DNA from: Aurantiochytrium sp. KH105
Taxonomy: Eukaryota; Sar; Bigyra; Thraustochytrida; Thraustochytriidae
DNA: 64,000 nucleotides
NCBI GenBank assembly: GCA_003116975.1
Contig: BGKB01000096.1
Coordinates: 209,760 to 273,759 of the forward strand
Direction: 5' to 3'
Within the stretch, counting starts at the first letter, position 1. Every line of letters starts with the position of its first letter. This document shows positions 41,201-49,400 of this stretch, one piece after another. A program made the translations under genes and the position numbers. The notes below the pieces were generated by a model. It was not told the DNA's origin and searched no databases. It was given only the letters and a program-made list of their open reading frames with translations.

Positions 41201-44200
41201 CCTCCTCTCTCCTGCCGCTTCTACTTCTTCTCTTCGCGTCATTTCCGCCCACATCTGCAATAACGCTCAGCACACCGCCATGTTTCGCATCGGTGAGCTC
41301 GAGCTTTTTCAGCGCGCTGCGGAGACAGTCCTGAATCGACAAGTTCTCGTCAGTCTCGTATACGCGAACGACTGCCATCCGACCAGTGTGGTATTGCGGG
41401 TCCACGTCGAGCAGGTCATGGAGGAGACGGTCCGTTTCGTTGTACCATGTCTGAGATGTATTCCCCTGCTCATCTGCATGATCTTCCATGTTGCGCTCTA
41501 GCTTTTCTGAGACAATGTATTGCCAGGCCAAGAGCCAGGCGCTCGCAATGTAAGATTTGCGATCATTGCAGTCACGCCCCGGTAAGGGAGCCTTGCTCTG
41601 ATTGTTCTCGTCCTCTTGGCACAATAAGGCTTCGAGCGCGTCAACCCAGTCCTGGCCGAGACGGACACGCAATGCTTCTCTCACGTCGTGCTCACGAAGC
41701 TCGCTCCATACCTCAGTGTACATTCGGTTGAGAAGCACATTGATGACCGGCTGCACAGATGCATCTTCTGTGCCATCAGCACTCTTGAAGCTGCCGACTT
41801 CCATAGATTGCCTGCGCGAGGCATTTGGCCAGAGCTTGGTCGCAAAACCGAGGTGTGAGGCGAACCTCTTCAGCAAGTTGTCGTCGCAAGCATCCTGGCG
41901 AATAACGTCCTTATTGAGTGCTTTGAAGATCGTTGTTCGTTCGTCATCCTTGGTGCCAGAGTTCCACAATTTAGGCAGGAATTCCACGCGATAAACAGCC
42001 AGAAAGACCAGTGACAAGAGGTAGTCGACCATGATAAAGTGCCCGTCATAAAGTGGTGTCGAGCTGGCCACCCTCGTACCAATCTGCTTGCGCTTCGCAT
42101 TGTTTCTTTTGCCGAACGCAGCATCCATGTTGTCCTTCATCGTCTGGAAGGCTTCGTCTCGCAATACGCGCTGGCGCCGACGAGGAAGGCAGTCGGGTGC
42201 GATATCTTGATGTACCTGGTCCGTGTCGCAGAAGAGAGGGAGACTAGATGCTCGGATCATAGACGTTGTAAGGCTTGCTGCATTCGCTCCTGTAGTTTTC
42301 TCTGCCTTTTTATTTTTGTCTCGGCGAAAACCAAGCCAGAACATCAGGCCTGTACCGGGCGCAAATGCATCGTCTTCAATCTGAATCACATTTGGCAATT
42401 CGAGTTTGATGTAGCTGTTCAATGATGTCGAGAAGACAGGGCCGTGTCTGAAACCTGTTGTTGAGTTTTCCGCGAGAGCGATTGAAACTGCCTTTGTGAG
42501 CACATGGCAATAGGCGCTGTACTCGTGCGTGGGAAAGCGAAAAACTTGACCATGCAGACCACGTGGATTTACTTCTATCACGCGCTGCGCGTTACCTTCT
42601 GTCGTGACCTTGAGACGGAGGGGATGGATATTCTCGGGGACAGCCCACGTTGCGGTTTCTACGTAGTAGTCCATGCTTCTGTAAAGCGAGGCATCTCTGT
42701 GCCAGCAGACGACATTCTGTGGGGCAATACGAGACTTGTTCGTTAGAACGTTCTGTGGGGTGGCTGACACCAGCAAACGCAAGACATTCTTGCCGTTAAG
42801 AAGCTCGTTGTTGAGCAACCAGTCGTGTGCCCCGTTCTTCGTAGGCGCGTAGTGACACTCGTCGGCGATGATGACAAGAAGGGTTCTCGGGTCCCGCGCC
42901 TCGGCCTCCATCCAGTCACGATGGTCCTGCATCACAGTATGAGGAACCTTGGTGTGCTTGAGCACTCGACCGTTCTCGAGCATGGCCCGACGGACTCGAT
43001 CTGCGGTTTGGGACTGGAGTGAGTTGAAGTTGGGTGTCAGCACAACGAATGAAACCTTGTCAAAGCGAGAGACCCAATCTGGTTTTTCTTGTTCAGGAAA
43101 CAAAGCCCTTCCTGCCTTTTGAAAGAGTTCTTCTGCAACATCACGCTGCTCAGGGTGCGCGACGTCAGGCTGCGCCTCTCCGGGAGGTTGCAGAGTAATC
43201 CTCTCGCGATCGATTGCATTTTCGGGCAACGATATACACACGCAGAGGATCGAGCGTTTCTCGCTCTCACTGAGCTTTTCGTCGCGCTCGGGGTCGTAGG
43301 CCATTCGCACGTCAGGATGAGGGCGTTGGCGGAGCTTGAGTCCAAGGCGCGCAAGCGCACGAGCAAGCTGTTCCCAGGCTATGTTCTTGCGCGTTTCTAC
43401 AATGGCGTCACCATCGCCAAGGAGGAGCTCTCGAGCGACCTCCTGTCGCGCCGTAACTGCTTCTGGGAAAAGGGGCATGGTGAGCTCAAATTGACCCTCT
43501 TGCTCGTGAGCATCCCCAGTACCACGCGTCACAAAATAAATTTGCACGGGCTGGTCTTCTCCCAAGACATCTGTGTCGTCTTCATTTTCGTCTTCAATGT
43601 CTTCGGCCTCCTGGGCACTTCGACTTTGCTCAAGAAGTTCCCGAATGCGCCTGCGCTCATCGGGGTGGATCACGAGGATAATACTTTCAATGTCTTCTTC
43701 ATCCATGTCACGCAACACGATCACGCGAGTTCCCGAAGCCTCTGCTTCGGCGAGCTCGTTTTGGAGCTCGTTTTGCAAGCTGTCGGACTTTCGGAGCTGC
43801 ACGTAGGTCATGCTTCTCCTGCCGCTCCTTCGTAGCGGTTGAAGGGCGGATTCACTTTGAGAGGAAAGGCGCTTTTCAGCGAAATTAGCGAGCAGATTTC
43901 GAACATCGCTGAGATCCGTAGGCACATTGAGAGAGGCGTCGTTGACGCTCGCCAAGGGCCCGTCGCCGATGATTTCGTTCAAGCAGATACTGAGAATGTC
44001 GAGGCCCTCAATTTTTCTCTTGACATTCCCCCAGTAAACCGTGTAGACTTTCTTAAGACCATCAACATCCTCGAGGCCCCCAAGCGCGCCAGCGACGGTC
44101 GAGACCTCGTCGCCTTCAGTTGTCGCCGCGTCAAGGCCCTCCGGCAGCCAGCAAACACGCAGAAGCTCGGTGAGCGCCGCAATCTCGAGTCTGTCTCTCC

Positions 44201-44321
44201 CGCCTTCGCTCGCCAGCGCCAGCAGCGCCTCGGGGCTGTTATCCACCTCGTCCGCGAAGTCGTCCGCGCGCTGCGCGTTCACGACCAGCGCCAGCGGCGC
44301 GTCCTGCCTGCCTTTGCTCAT
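35295..44321 (-). CDS. GREB1-like giant protein A: circularly permuted SF2 helicase + TAGT-like glycosyltransferase + five C-terminal modules (3008 aa)
   Basis: ATG at 44321, one exon. A conserved N-terminal domain (1-60, LVVNAQRADDF..NSP) is followed by helicase motifs in permuted order: Ia at T429 (VVLTPNFNSLQSQ), II D487-E-C-H (ADECHY), III S519 (LLVSATP), V-like at G1128 (CEKGRMGDTFPHSF), VI at Q1156 (QEFGRVCRYPG), and only then Walker A G1409-K-T (AQCQQGKTGTY). The region 1760-2020 reads as a glycosyltransferase: VVCIVVRSG, AHLVLGLP, then WILDDNVDVCYE with D1839-D1840-N1841, and VEFNHLVDEAGLVC. A small domain (about 2060-2150) shared with the LRR neighbour follows. The tail holds five helical modules (about 2297-3008) separated by Ser/Glu-rich linkers. 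This matches the cpSF2-TAGT arrangement described for GREB1 and relatives of the base J glucosyltransferase. Sugar and acceptor are unknown. Confidence 0.85.
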   Translation of the reverse strand: MSKGRQDAPLALVVNAQRADDFADEVDNSPEALLALASEGGRDRLEIAALTELLRVCWLPEGLDAATTEGDEVSTVAGALGGLEDVDGLKKVYTVYWGNVKRKIEGLDILSICLNEIIGDGPLASVNDASLNVPTDLSDVRNLLANFAEKRLSSQSESALQPLRRSGRRSMTYVQLRKSDSLQNELQNELAEAEASGTRVIVLRDMDEEDIESIILVIHPDERRRIRELLEQSRSAQEAEDIEDENEDDTDVLGEDQPVQIYFVTRGTGDAHEQEGQFELTMPLFPEAVTARQEVARELLLGDGDAIVETRKNIAWEQLARALARLGLKLRQRPHPDVRMAYDPERDEKLSESEKRSILCVCISLPENAIDRERITLQPPGEAQPDVAHPEQRDVAEELFQKAGRALFPEQEKPDWVSRFDKVSFVVLTPNFNSLQSQTADRVRRAMLENGRVLKHTKVPHTVMQDHRDWMEAEARDPRTLLVIIADECHYAPTKNGAHDWLLNNELLNGKNVLRLLVSATPQNVLTNKSRIAPQNVVCWHRDASLYRSMDYYVETATWAVPENIHPLRLKVTTEGNAQRVIEVNPRGLHGQVFRFPTHEYSAYCHVLTKAVSIALAENSTTGFRHGPVFSTSLNSYIKLELPNVIQIEDDAFAPGTGLMFWLGFRRDKNKKAEKTTGANAASLTTSMIRASSLPLFCDTDQVHQDIAPDCLPRRRQRVLRDEAFQTMKDNMDAAFGKRNNAKRKQIGTRVASSTPLYDGHFIMVDYLLSLVFLAVYRVEFLPKLWNSGTKDDERTTIFKALNKDVIRQDACDDNLLKRFASHLGFATKLWPNASRRQSMEVGSFKSADGTEDASVQPVINVLLNRMYTEVWSELREHDVREALRVRLGQDWVDALEALLCQEDENNQSKAPLPGRDCNDRKSYIASAWLLAWQYIVSEKLERNMEDHADEQGNTSQTWYNETDRLLHDLLDVDPQYHTGRMAVVRVYETDENLSIQDCLRSALKKLELTDAKHGGVLSVIADVGGNDAKRRSRSGRREEASRGATSLLSQIEDWTLTRDLRHPSLQRDKPEDPETLVDRVNTAFAEAKAREELEAAEKGHEPKSVQKEAKYEDLENLPAIVILCEKGRMGDTFPHSFRFLDIRLRSSKTYSTFVQEFGRVCRYPGLDADESSIACFKVMKTAHDDGTDNVEWTALEEDLASFFADNDVKRFFAKGGSYAVLDPGKQVRFHADSEHQLRSGLLRALQLTSEDAGVQSRFGIWTAKRYVHVLPTVLMNKDRFNNQVQKAIEHKYRGTWGMRRIDQCIPGQLDNYIAGPGRGRRRPPVPSASFNDNGEIDVTNPLHDLVAYRRQRPVAPTRRARRGAGAAEGKEAGDEGIIVAGRNLHYDSSYNGGQDPRRLLLMAQCQQGKTGTYLHFIRLLKDVIELDVPMAPPPMVPVPRKLWTLPYWGNLVVSKFPQLRVKYDKPNKGQYHPTVMQQRILALMLACEQGKRWLANYKNYLRAEDGEAIQSEAGLAKIRKLDRNPAFDKPFENSRCSRPDIAIACVNFDGRFSGEWEDKVAEQLQDENVSKLSGALAENNTQPAPPLEGTSVMQRFVQHLRAAKVYVQSMLWDAGARGQHPIQAGVRVRSHQMLVTRSKHTQMHTAYAPVAARPVTPQFDNVYNAKQHIMTDLSFIGEGACLSVPYSGFCGLAVRADVHGAEVFMGADGSSPETSLLNVDTATRTVRKSHGTQSVRWAFVPSYNRAGVALLDYDCAIPKDGDSLRTVVCIVVRSGKQFDDYVAAYGSAHLVLGLPSKMPSKKRPGEFVFADRGGIGFARLFIQLAASQLKLNWVWILDDNVDVCYERTLVDDSVPLQTLRQGPAPCTFATVMKGVEAIVQKRSEQFQDKRMHEWPRALVRSKPAPRADPTARATNTDQFIGGAENYGLIGIRRDAQARQTESEHPFMISYSVYSFIYLNVKSTVKKGVFFPVKTFWEDVEFNHLVDEAGLVCLKVNRFFHHKKNLKLGSRRANRKIIESLSFPDGLRPALEHFRDTQGGLKAVPPVSGHMRSSFSPADRWASEVYHWIDDSGGPTPHSIQVCLVEFSKVSKYNTLALHTPPHFSKLLIVIRTCDEEHFQEVSGELLSVGVVDLKDRVGCKLYLHNEAVVDTPFACRLILVGSMPADIVRPVLQRRSSSSSSAASRSSLTSLKSEKRRGKKRSLSQGSTPSQKRAQTPVRLKQESASRKRFPPDNNDDRTGKRQRPEKEFGSVAPKGEVKSSHSSAMESPIMDRQKEGHERLQATSMPTPPETDPDAKNDSLDDEMREICRKCLEKAKSGSTPLPNSYFQHAEEQLRRCKGFKEFINKLSPSVFKRESSLDDDDVDDDALTEDAKTSINSLKQALKREMTKFRKHSVADNGNHDEPSQSSPAAPRATSTENAPSTPLRTQARGISSQVSAFQAPTPSETDPDAESDSFDDEMREVCQKCLEKANSGSTPLPNSYFQHAEEQLRRCKGFKEFINKLSPSVFKRVNGDAFNEGAKTAITSLKYALRRDIDSLRAQRNYESPQESMNDQMSTSAEAQDRNAPGPSENRVEAGSPEASEETMTEELRNELQSCLDRARKKEEEKEKENKRLPPEVFRYAEEQLAKCRNGDDFLTALNVTNVNEALDMSQYDEGKWKAGIQTLKQPLRRRVQEAAAAAEEEKEEEEEEEEEEEESSAEPQDLNSPRPSDNGVEASTPEASEETMTEELRNELQSCLDRARKKEEEKKKEHKRLPPEVFHYAEEQLAKCRDGDDFLTALNVTNVNEALDMSQYDEEKWKAGIRTLRQPLRRRVLEAKSDEVFRSRYRYYRDTGAEAQPESNEELPDEEVERGEEEEEEEDEEEQEEEEDEEEQEEEQEEEQEEEKEKEEEEKEEEAATREAEAQSRNRTETVTLDSGIRSRLLERLTDYTERLNNGRLPSEFLDQLNQHLRAPSTRTSEDIFRWIKIAKVKELLPDAVMSAERKDEVTNGLGTLRNGLRRVLWP
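35298..37430 (-). repeat. Five-fold repeat of a ~90-residue helical module in gene A
   Basis: Coding repeats at about 37135-37430, 36670-36960, 36290-36580, 35865-36150 and 35298-35570. Core pattern: an acidic helix, then LP..(F/Y)..(A)EEQL..C....(D/E)F...(L/I)......, and a final helix ending L(K/R)..LRR. Copies 1 and 2 are near twins, as are 3 and 4; copy 5 is the most diverged and matches the single module at the end of giant protein C. Confidence 0.8.
35630..35765. repeat. Trinucleotide (TTC/GAA) coding repeat
   Basis: Near-pure CTT/TTC repeats on the + strand encode the long Glu-rich linker between modules 4 and 5 of giant protein A. A second, shorter run lies at about 36222-36275. Both are candidate sites for length polymorphism. 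Confidence 0.85.
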
Positions 44322-44685
44322 GGCCGTCTCCGCCTTTGAGTTTTGCTTCGACGTCGCAGGCCTGCCTCCTCTCGATCATATAGTCATTCCCATCCTGCTC
44401 TACTCGTGTACCTCCCAGCAGGTGCAGCTGCAGCTGCAGCTCGCGCGCCACGTCATGCACGACAATTCCCGTTCTACTGGTGCGTGCTGCGGGGGCTTCT
44501 CCGACTGCGGGGCACAATCGTGCTGGTGGTCCCCGACTGAGTCGCCTCCCTCTTCCCACACCTCTTACCTTGTCCGGATACCTTCTCCAGCACACAATCG
44601 GCCACAGTTGGCGAAGATTTTCGCCCACCGCGGAGCGCGTGCACGAGCACGAGTATGCGAGGATGCGAGCCGGGCAGTCTCCGAA
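44322..44685. promoter_or_regulatory. Compact bidirectional promoter, giant gene A and the LRR gene
   Basis: 364 bases separate the divergent start codons of gene A (44321, -) and the LRR gene (44686, +). It contains GCAGGTGCAGCTGCAGCTGCAG (two bases over a simple GCAGCT repeat; near 44419-44440) with CAGCTG E-box-like sites. Shared control of the two genes is inferred from the spacing. Confidence 0.5.
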
Positions 44686-46128
44686 ATGGGCAGCTCCAGC
44701 AGCAGAAGCGAGGCCGCGGCCGGCAGCGGCAGCGGCGCCCTGCGCGGCGGCGGCAGCGGCGGTCGCGCGGCAGGGACGGCGGCGGCGGGTCGCGAGGAGA
44801 GCCATGGCGCTGCGCTCGGCCGCGCGGAGGAACCCGCGACGGACTTCGCGGAGGCCTCCCTCGCGGAAAACATGAGCCTGGCAGCGACTATTTTGCACTC
44901 GGCGCTCGCGGCCACGACGAGACTCGACCTGCGCAGCGTCGCGCTTGGAGACCAGGGCCTGGAGATGCTCGAGGGCAACCTCTACGCGGCTGGAAACCTC
45001 GAGCGGCTCGATCTCAGCGAGACGGGACTTGGGGACGAAGGCGCCGAGCGACTTGCTCGCATCATCATCGAGAACACAAGGCTGTGCGAAACTCTCAGAG
45101 ACTTGCGGCTGGCGGGCAATAATATTGGGGTGCGCGGAGCAAAAGCACTTTCGAAGCTGATGTACCACAAGTGCGACTTCGAAATTATCGATCTCAGCAG
45201 CAACACATCGCTGTCGAATGACGGGGCAGCGACGCTTTTGGAAACAGCAATGATTAGCCGGCCTTCCCAGCTCCGACTCACGGGCTGCGACCTCTCAGAC
45301 GATGTTCTCGATGCTATCGCAAAAATCATCAGGTCACAACATCATCCCTGGACATCAGATGAAGCTTTTGCTAGACTTTATGAGAAAGTGACCGGAGGGT
45401 TCCGTGTGCCCCCACGCGGAAGTTTGCATAGAAGGCTCGTAATTGACCTCATTGACAACTCCTTTTCAGCCCCAAAGCTCAACAATCTCGCACAGCTGGT
45501 AACCGTGCTCGGGAAATTATGTTTAATAAAAGTGACTCTTGTCGAGAACACAAATGCAAGCGTGGCTCTTCAACTTGTTGCTCCTCGGGAAGTCCAAAGT
45601 CTGGCAGATGTAATTAGAGGTCTCGGACGTCAGCGGATTACCGTGGAAGAGCCACTCTCCCATCGTGTCCCAACGTGGGTCTCTGATCCATGGGCATCCA
45701 GCGTCGCTGGCATTTTCGAGCAAGCCACTGCACCGAGTGCTTCTCAGGAATACCCATTACACATTAGTGTGGTCGAGGTCGCAAATGATGATGGTCTCAC
45801 TTCCCGGGCATTTCAGGTCGACAGACACCTTCTGCGCGGAGATGTCCTTATTCTCTTTCGAGAAGAAGATCAGCATCTCATCAGAAAGGATGTGCTTGCA
45901 ACGCGCCGTCGATTCTCCGTGGAGGAAATTCTCTGCCACGAGCCACCTGAACGAGCGCTGCGCGCTTTGCTTTTACGAACCAATATTGCGCCACCTATCA
46001 TCGGTGCCGACTTGACCGCCTTTCCGCCTAGTTTTGGAGCAACGAACGGCACACCTTCTCCATCGACGTCCAAGCGTGTGGCAGAAACAGACACTCCAAG
46101 CAGATCACCGAAAAAGAAGAAAAACTGA
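44686..46128 (+). CDS. LRR protein sharing a C-terminal domain with the GREB1-like giants (480 aa)
   Basis: ATG at 44686 (MGSSSSRSEAAAG). The start resembles a myristoylation site (M-G-S-S-S-S). An Ala/Gly-rich stretch (residues 10-55) precedes about five ribonuclease-inhibitor-type LRRs (70-225: LDLRSVALGDQGLEML, LDLSETGLGDEGAERL, LRLAGNNIGVRGAKAL). The second half carries two similar blocks, about 265-315 (LIKVTLVENTNASVALQLVA) and 333-400 (DPWASSVAGIFEQ...HISVVEVAN...DVLILFREEDQHLI). These align by eye with the segment after the TAGT domain in giants A, B and C (WASEVYHW...VCLVEF...LALH...LLIVIRTCDEEHF). The C-terminus is a Lys-rich nuclear-signal-like tail (SRSPKKKKN). No introns, unlike the two other LRR genes here. 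It is probably a partner or adaptor of the giants. Confidence 0.75.
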   Translation: MGSSSSRSEAAAGSGSGALRGGGSGGRAAGTAAAGREESHGAALGRAEEPATDFAEASLAENMSLAATILHSALAATTRLDLRSVALGDQGLEMLEGNLYAAGNLERLDLSETGLGDEGAERLARIIIENTRLCETLRDLRLAGNNIGVRGAKALSKLMYHKCDFEIIDLSSNTSLSNDGAATLLETAMISRPSQLRLTGCDLSDDVLDAIAKIIRSQHHPWTSDEAFARLYEKVTGGFRVPPRGSLHRRLVIDLIDNSFSAPKLNNLAQLVTVLGKLCLIKVTLVENTNASVALQLVAPREVQSLADVIRGLGRQRITVEEPLSHRVPTWVSDPWASSVAGIFEQATAPSASQEYPLHISVVEVANDDGLTSRAFQVDRHLLRGDVLILFREEDQHLIRKDVLATRRRFSVEEILCHEPPERALRALLLRTNIAPPIIGADLTAFPPSFGATNGTPSPSTSKRVAETDTPSRSPKKKKN

Positions 46129-46425
46129 CGGTCAACGGAGGAAAATGCGAATTCGATGACGGATGCGAATGTAGGGGAGAGCCGGAACATAGTCGAAGTG
46201 CAGCAAACAAACACTTGGAAAGGATGCGGATACGTTGTATGTCATGACGAACACTCTTTGGCCATGCATCTCTTGTGAGCACAAGCTAAAGAGCATGTTG
46301 GAAAGATATAAACATGCTGAGCGTCAAAATGCTACGCACAAAAACACTTTGGATCTCAGCATTCACTTTTAAACGGGGTAAGACAATTCATTCTTTACTG
46401 CATGAACAAAGCCGTCCTATACAGT
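46129..46425. other. Convergent 3' intergenic region
   Basis: 297 bases between the LRR gene stop (+) and giant gene B stop (-); AT-rich, presumably both 3' UTRs. Confidence 0.5.
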
Positions 46426-49400
46426 TTAGTTGCCCAGCTGAGAACGCCCATCATTGGATGTGATGCATTCTCCGGCTGGTATGTATTCGCTGTACTTTCT
46501 CAGGTCCTCCATGAGCTTTTCGCGCTGCTCTGGTCCATCATAGGCGTCCTCACCAACAGTAAAATCCCTTTTAAAGGCCGACGATTGTCGCCTCTTGTCT
46601 CGACTCTTGCACTGATCATCCTCTAGACAGCGACTACAAAACGCGTGGTCTTTATAACGTGGTTGATCACAGGAATCCGTGTCACAGAGATGAGCATTTT
46701 GCTCGATGTGCCTTCTGCAGTAAAACGATTTCTTCCTCTCACTGCGCTTGATCTTGCGGTGGCACGTAAATACAGGTTCGCGACGGTCTTCGAGGGAGCT
46801 CAAGTCGGGTGTGTCGTCCTCCAAATTCGTCTCGGCCCTTCTGTGGCTTCGAAGCTCAGTAAATCTGCAGAGTTTCTTGCGAAAATCCTTGCATTTGAAT
46901 AGCTCGCGCGGGTCCATGTGATTTTCGCAAACGTTATATCCTCTGTACGTATCAGCGCCACATTTTTCTTCGTTTTCAAGGACTTCACTGCAAGTTGTCG
47001 AGCGGATCATATCGTATTGAGGAGTGGGGCTATCGTCACGGTGTGACACGATCGAAGTTTGCGCAGCACAGCTGCCGTCTTCTTTGCTCGACGAACTTGC
47101 CCTCCTCTTCTTAGTCTGTTTTTCGTCCTCTTTGCTCGACGAACTTGCCCTCCTCTTCTTGGTCTGTTTTCCGTCCTCTTTGCTTGATGAACTTGCCCTT
47201 CTTTCTTTGGTCTGTTTCTCGCTCAATGCGGAATCATAGCTTCTCTTGATGGCACGCCGCTGTTGAATGACCTGCGGCGAAGCGAGAGAGTCCACGTCCA
47301 TGCCAGGCGGCGATCCAAGGGACGAATCGCTCATACAATCGGCCATGTTTGTTGCAGACTGTAGAGACGACTTCTCCGCAGACAGCGAGGTATTGGATGC
47401 GAGACTCGCACTCCTCTCAAGCGACGTGGTTGATGCTTTGTCTTGAGGACTCAGCCGAGAGCGAGAGCGAGAGCGCCTGGGAGCTGATGAGTCTGCCGCT
47501 GGCGACTTGTCGGACAAACTACTGACGGAGATGCGTCGCCGTTTCTCCAAGCTTTGCCCGGATCGAACACCGGTGTCAACAATTCCCGGTTGAATCGATC
47601 TCAAGCTTGAGTCCGACTCCAAGCGATGCAGTGACATTCTCCTGCTTTTGCCCGAAATTGAAGCCAAAGACGACGAAGATCTCCGCGGCTTGAGCCGCGA
47701 GGAAACGTTCGTGCCGGAACCAGTATCGGTAGTTGACCCGTGTTGTTGGAATGGCTGCAGCTCGCTAGTGTCGAAAAGCAGGAGTCTCGCCAGAAGTGCA
47801 TCCTCGGATCTGACCTCCTCGTGAAGGTGCAACGTGCACTTGGGACGATCTTTGAGCTGAAAGAAACTCGTATCCTGCAGCGCACTCATTTCTTCAAAGT
47901 GCTTCTCGTCACTAGAACGCACAACAACAAGGACCTTTCCAACGTTCTCGGGTGCATACAAAGCCAATGTGTTGAAGTTGTTGCAATCCGAGGCTTCCAA
48001 TAGGCACACATGGAGGGTTCCGCCCTCTTGCGAAGCAATCCAGCTGCGTGTTTCACTCGCCCAGCAGTTAGCTGCGGAGAACTGCTTTGGCGCCAACTTC
48101 GAGACGGCTTGCGTTGCCAACAGGGTGCCGTACTTGTCTCTAAAATGCTCAAGCGCAGCTTTAAGACTTGGATAGTGCAGCGAAGTAACAAATTTGCGCG
48201 CGGGTGCCTTTCTGCCAGGCTGCAGGTTTCTCTGGTGGAGGAAAAAGCGATTTGTTCGAAGGCAGACAAGCCCCGCCTCGTCGATCAAATGGTTGAATTC
48301 TACGTTCTCCCAGTGCTGCTTCGCGGGAAAAAGAGCTCCAGTCTGAACCGTGCGCGCGACGTTGAGGTAAAGGAAAGTTTTCACCATTCCAGAAACCTGA
48401 AATGGAAGTTCGTCCTCTGATATTTGACCATCACGAGGAAAAGGGCGAATTCCAATCAGCCCATACTGGTCTGAGCCACCCGTCCATTCTGCTTTGGTAC
48501 TTGCTCCCTCGTTGGCCATGGGTGGGAGACTCTCGCGTCGAATAACTGGCTCGCTTGGTGGCCAGTTTGCCATGCGCTTCTTCTCTGTGTTGACTGCAAA
48601 TGCGGTGTCTTCCCCATGCACGATGTCCTCAACCCCTCTCATCACTGCAGAAAAGGTACAGGGTTTTGGTATTTTTGGTTGAGCCAAGGCTGTAGGACTT
48701 TTATCAGCATCAGCATCATCATTGTCCACGAGGTCTCGCTGAAAGCAGACGTCAACATCGTCATCTAGGATCCAAACCCATGACAGATCGAGATCGCTCG
48801 CAACGAGTTGAATAAAGAGCCGCGCAAAGCCATACGGGCCATTTTCCAGGTGCGATACGTTCTCTTCTAGCTGACTTGGCAACGTCAAGCGAGATGGGAG
48901 ACTCAGGACGAGATGTGCGGACCCATATGATGCAACGTATTCCTCAAATTGTCGGCCACTGCGAACTACAATGCAGATAACGGTAGGTTTAATGTCGTCG
49001 TTGCGCGGAATGGCATGTTCATAGTCCAACAGCGCAACTCCAGCGCGATCAAAGGAGGGAACAAAGACCCATCGAACTGCGCTCGCGTCGGCCAGGGTTT
49101 TCATGTTGCGAGCCTCCAAATTTACTTCGAACAAACTCATCCGCGACTCGTTCATGCCATTGGAAATGAATCCCTGTACATGATTGGCATGTGCGTCGGC
49201 TGTCAAGCCCTGGAATCCAGCATAGGGAATGGACAAACTGACGTCTTCTCCAACGAGCTGGAGATCCGTGATGACGTGCGGCTTTTCTCGGTAGCGTCTA
49301 TCAAAGAGAGGGGAGACCTTCCGCGCGGCTACCGCCGCGTACGTCGCATGTCGTTGAGCAAATTGGGCTCGCGTCAAAGGTGGAAGTTGTACTTCGGACT

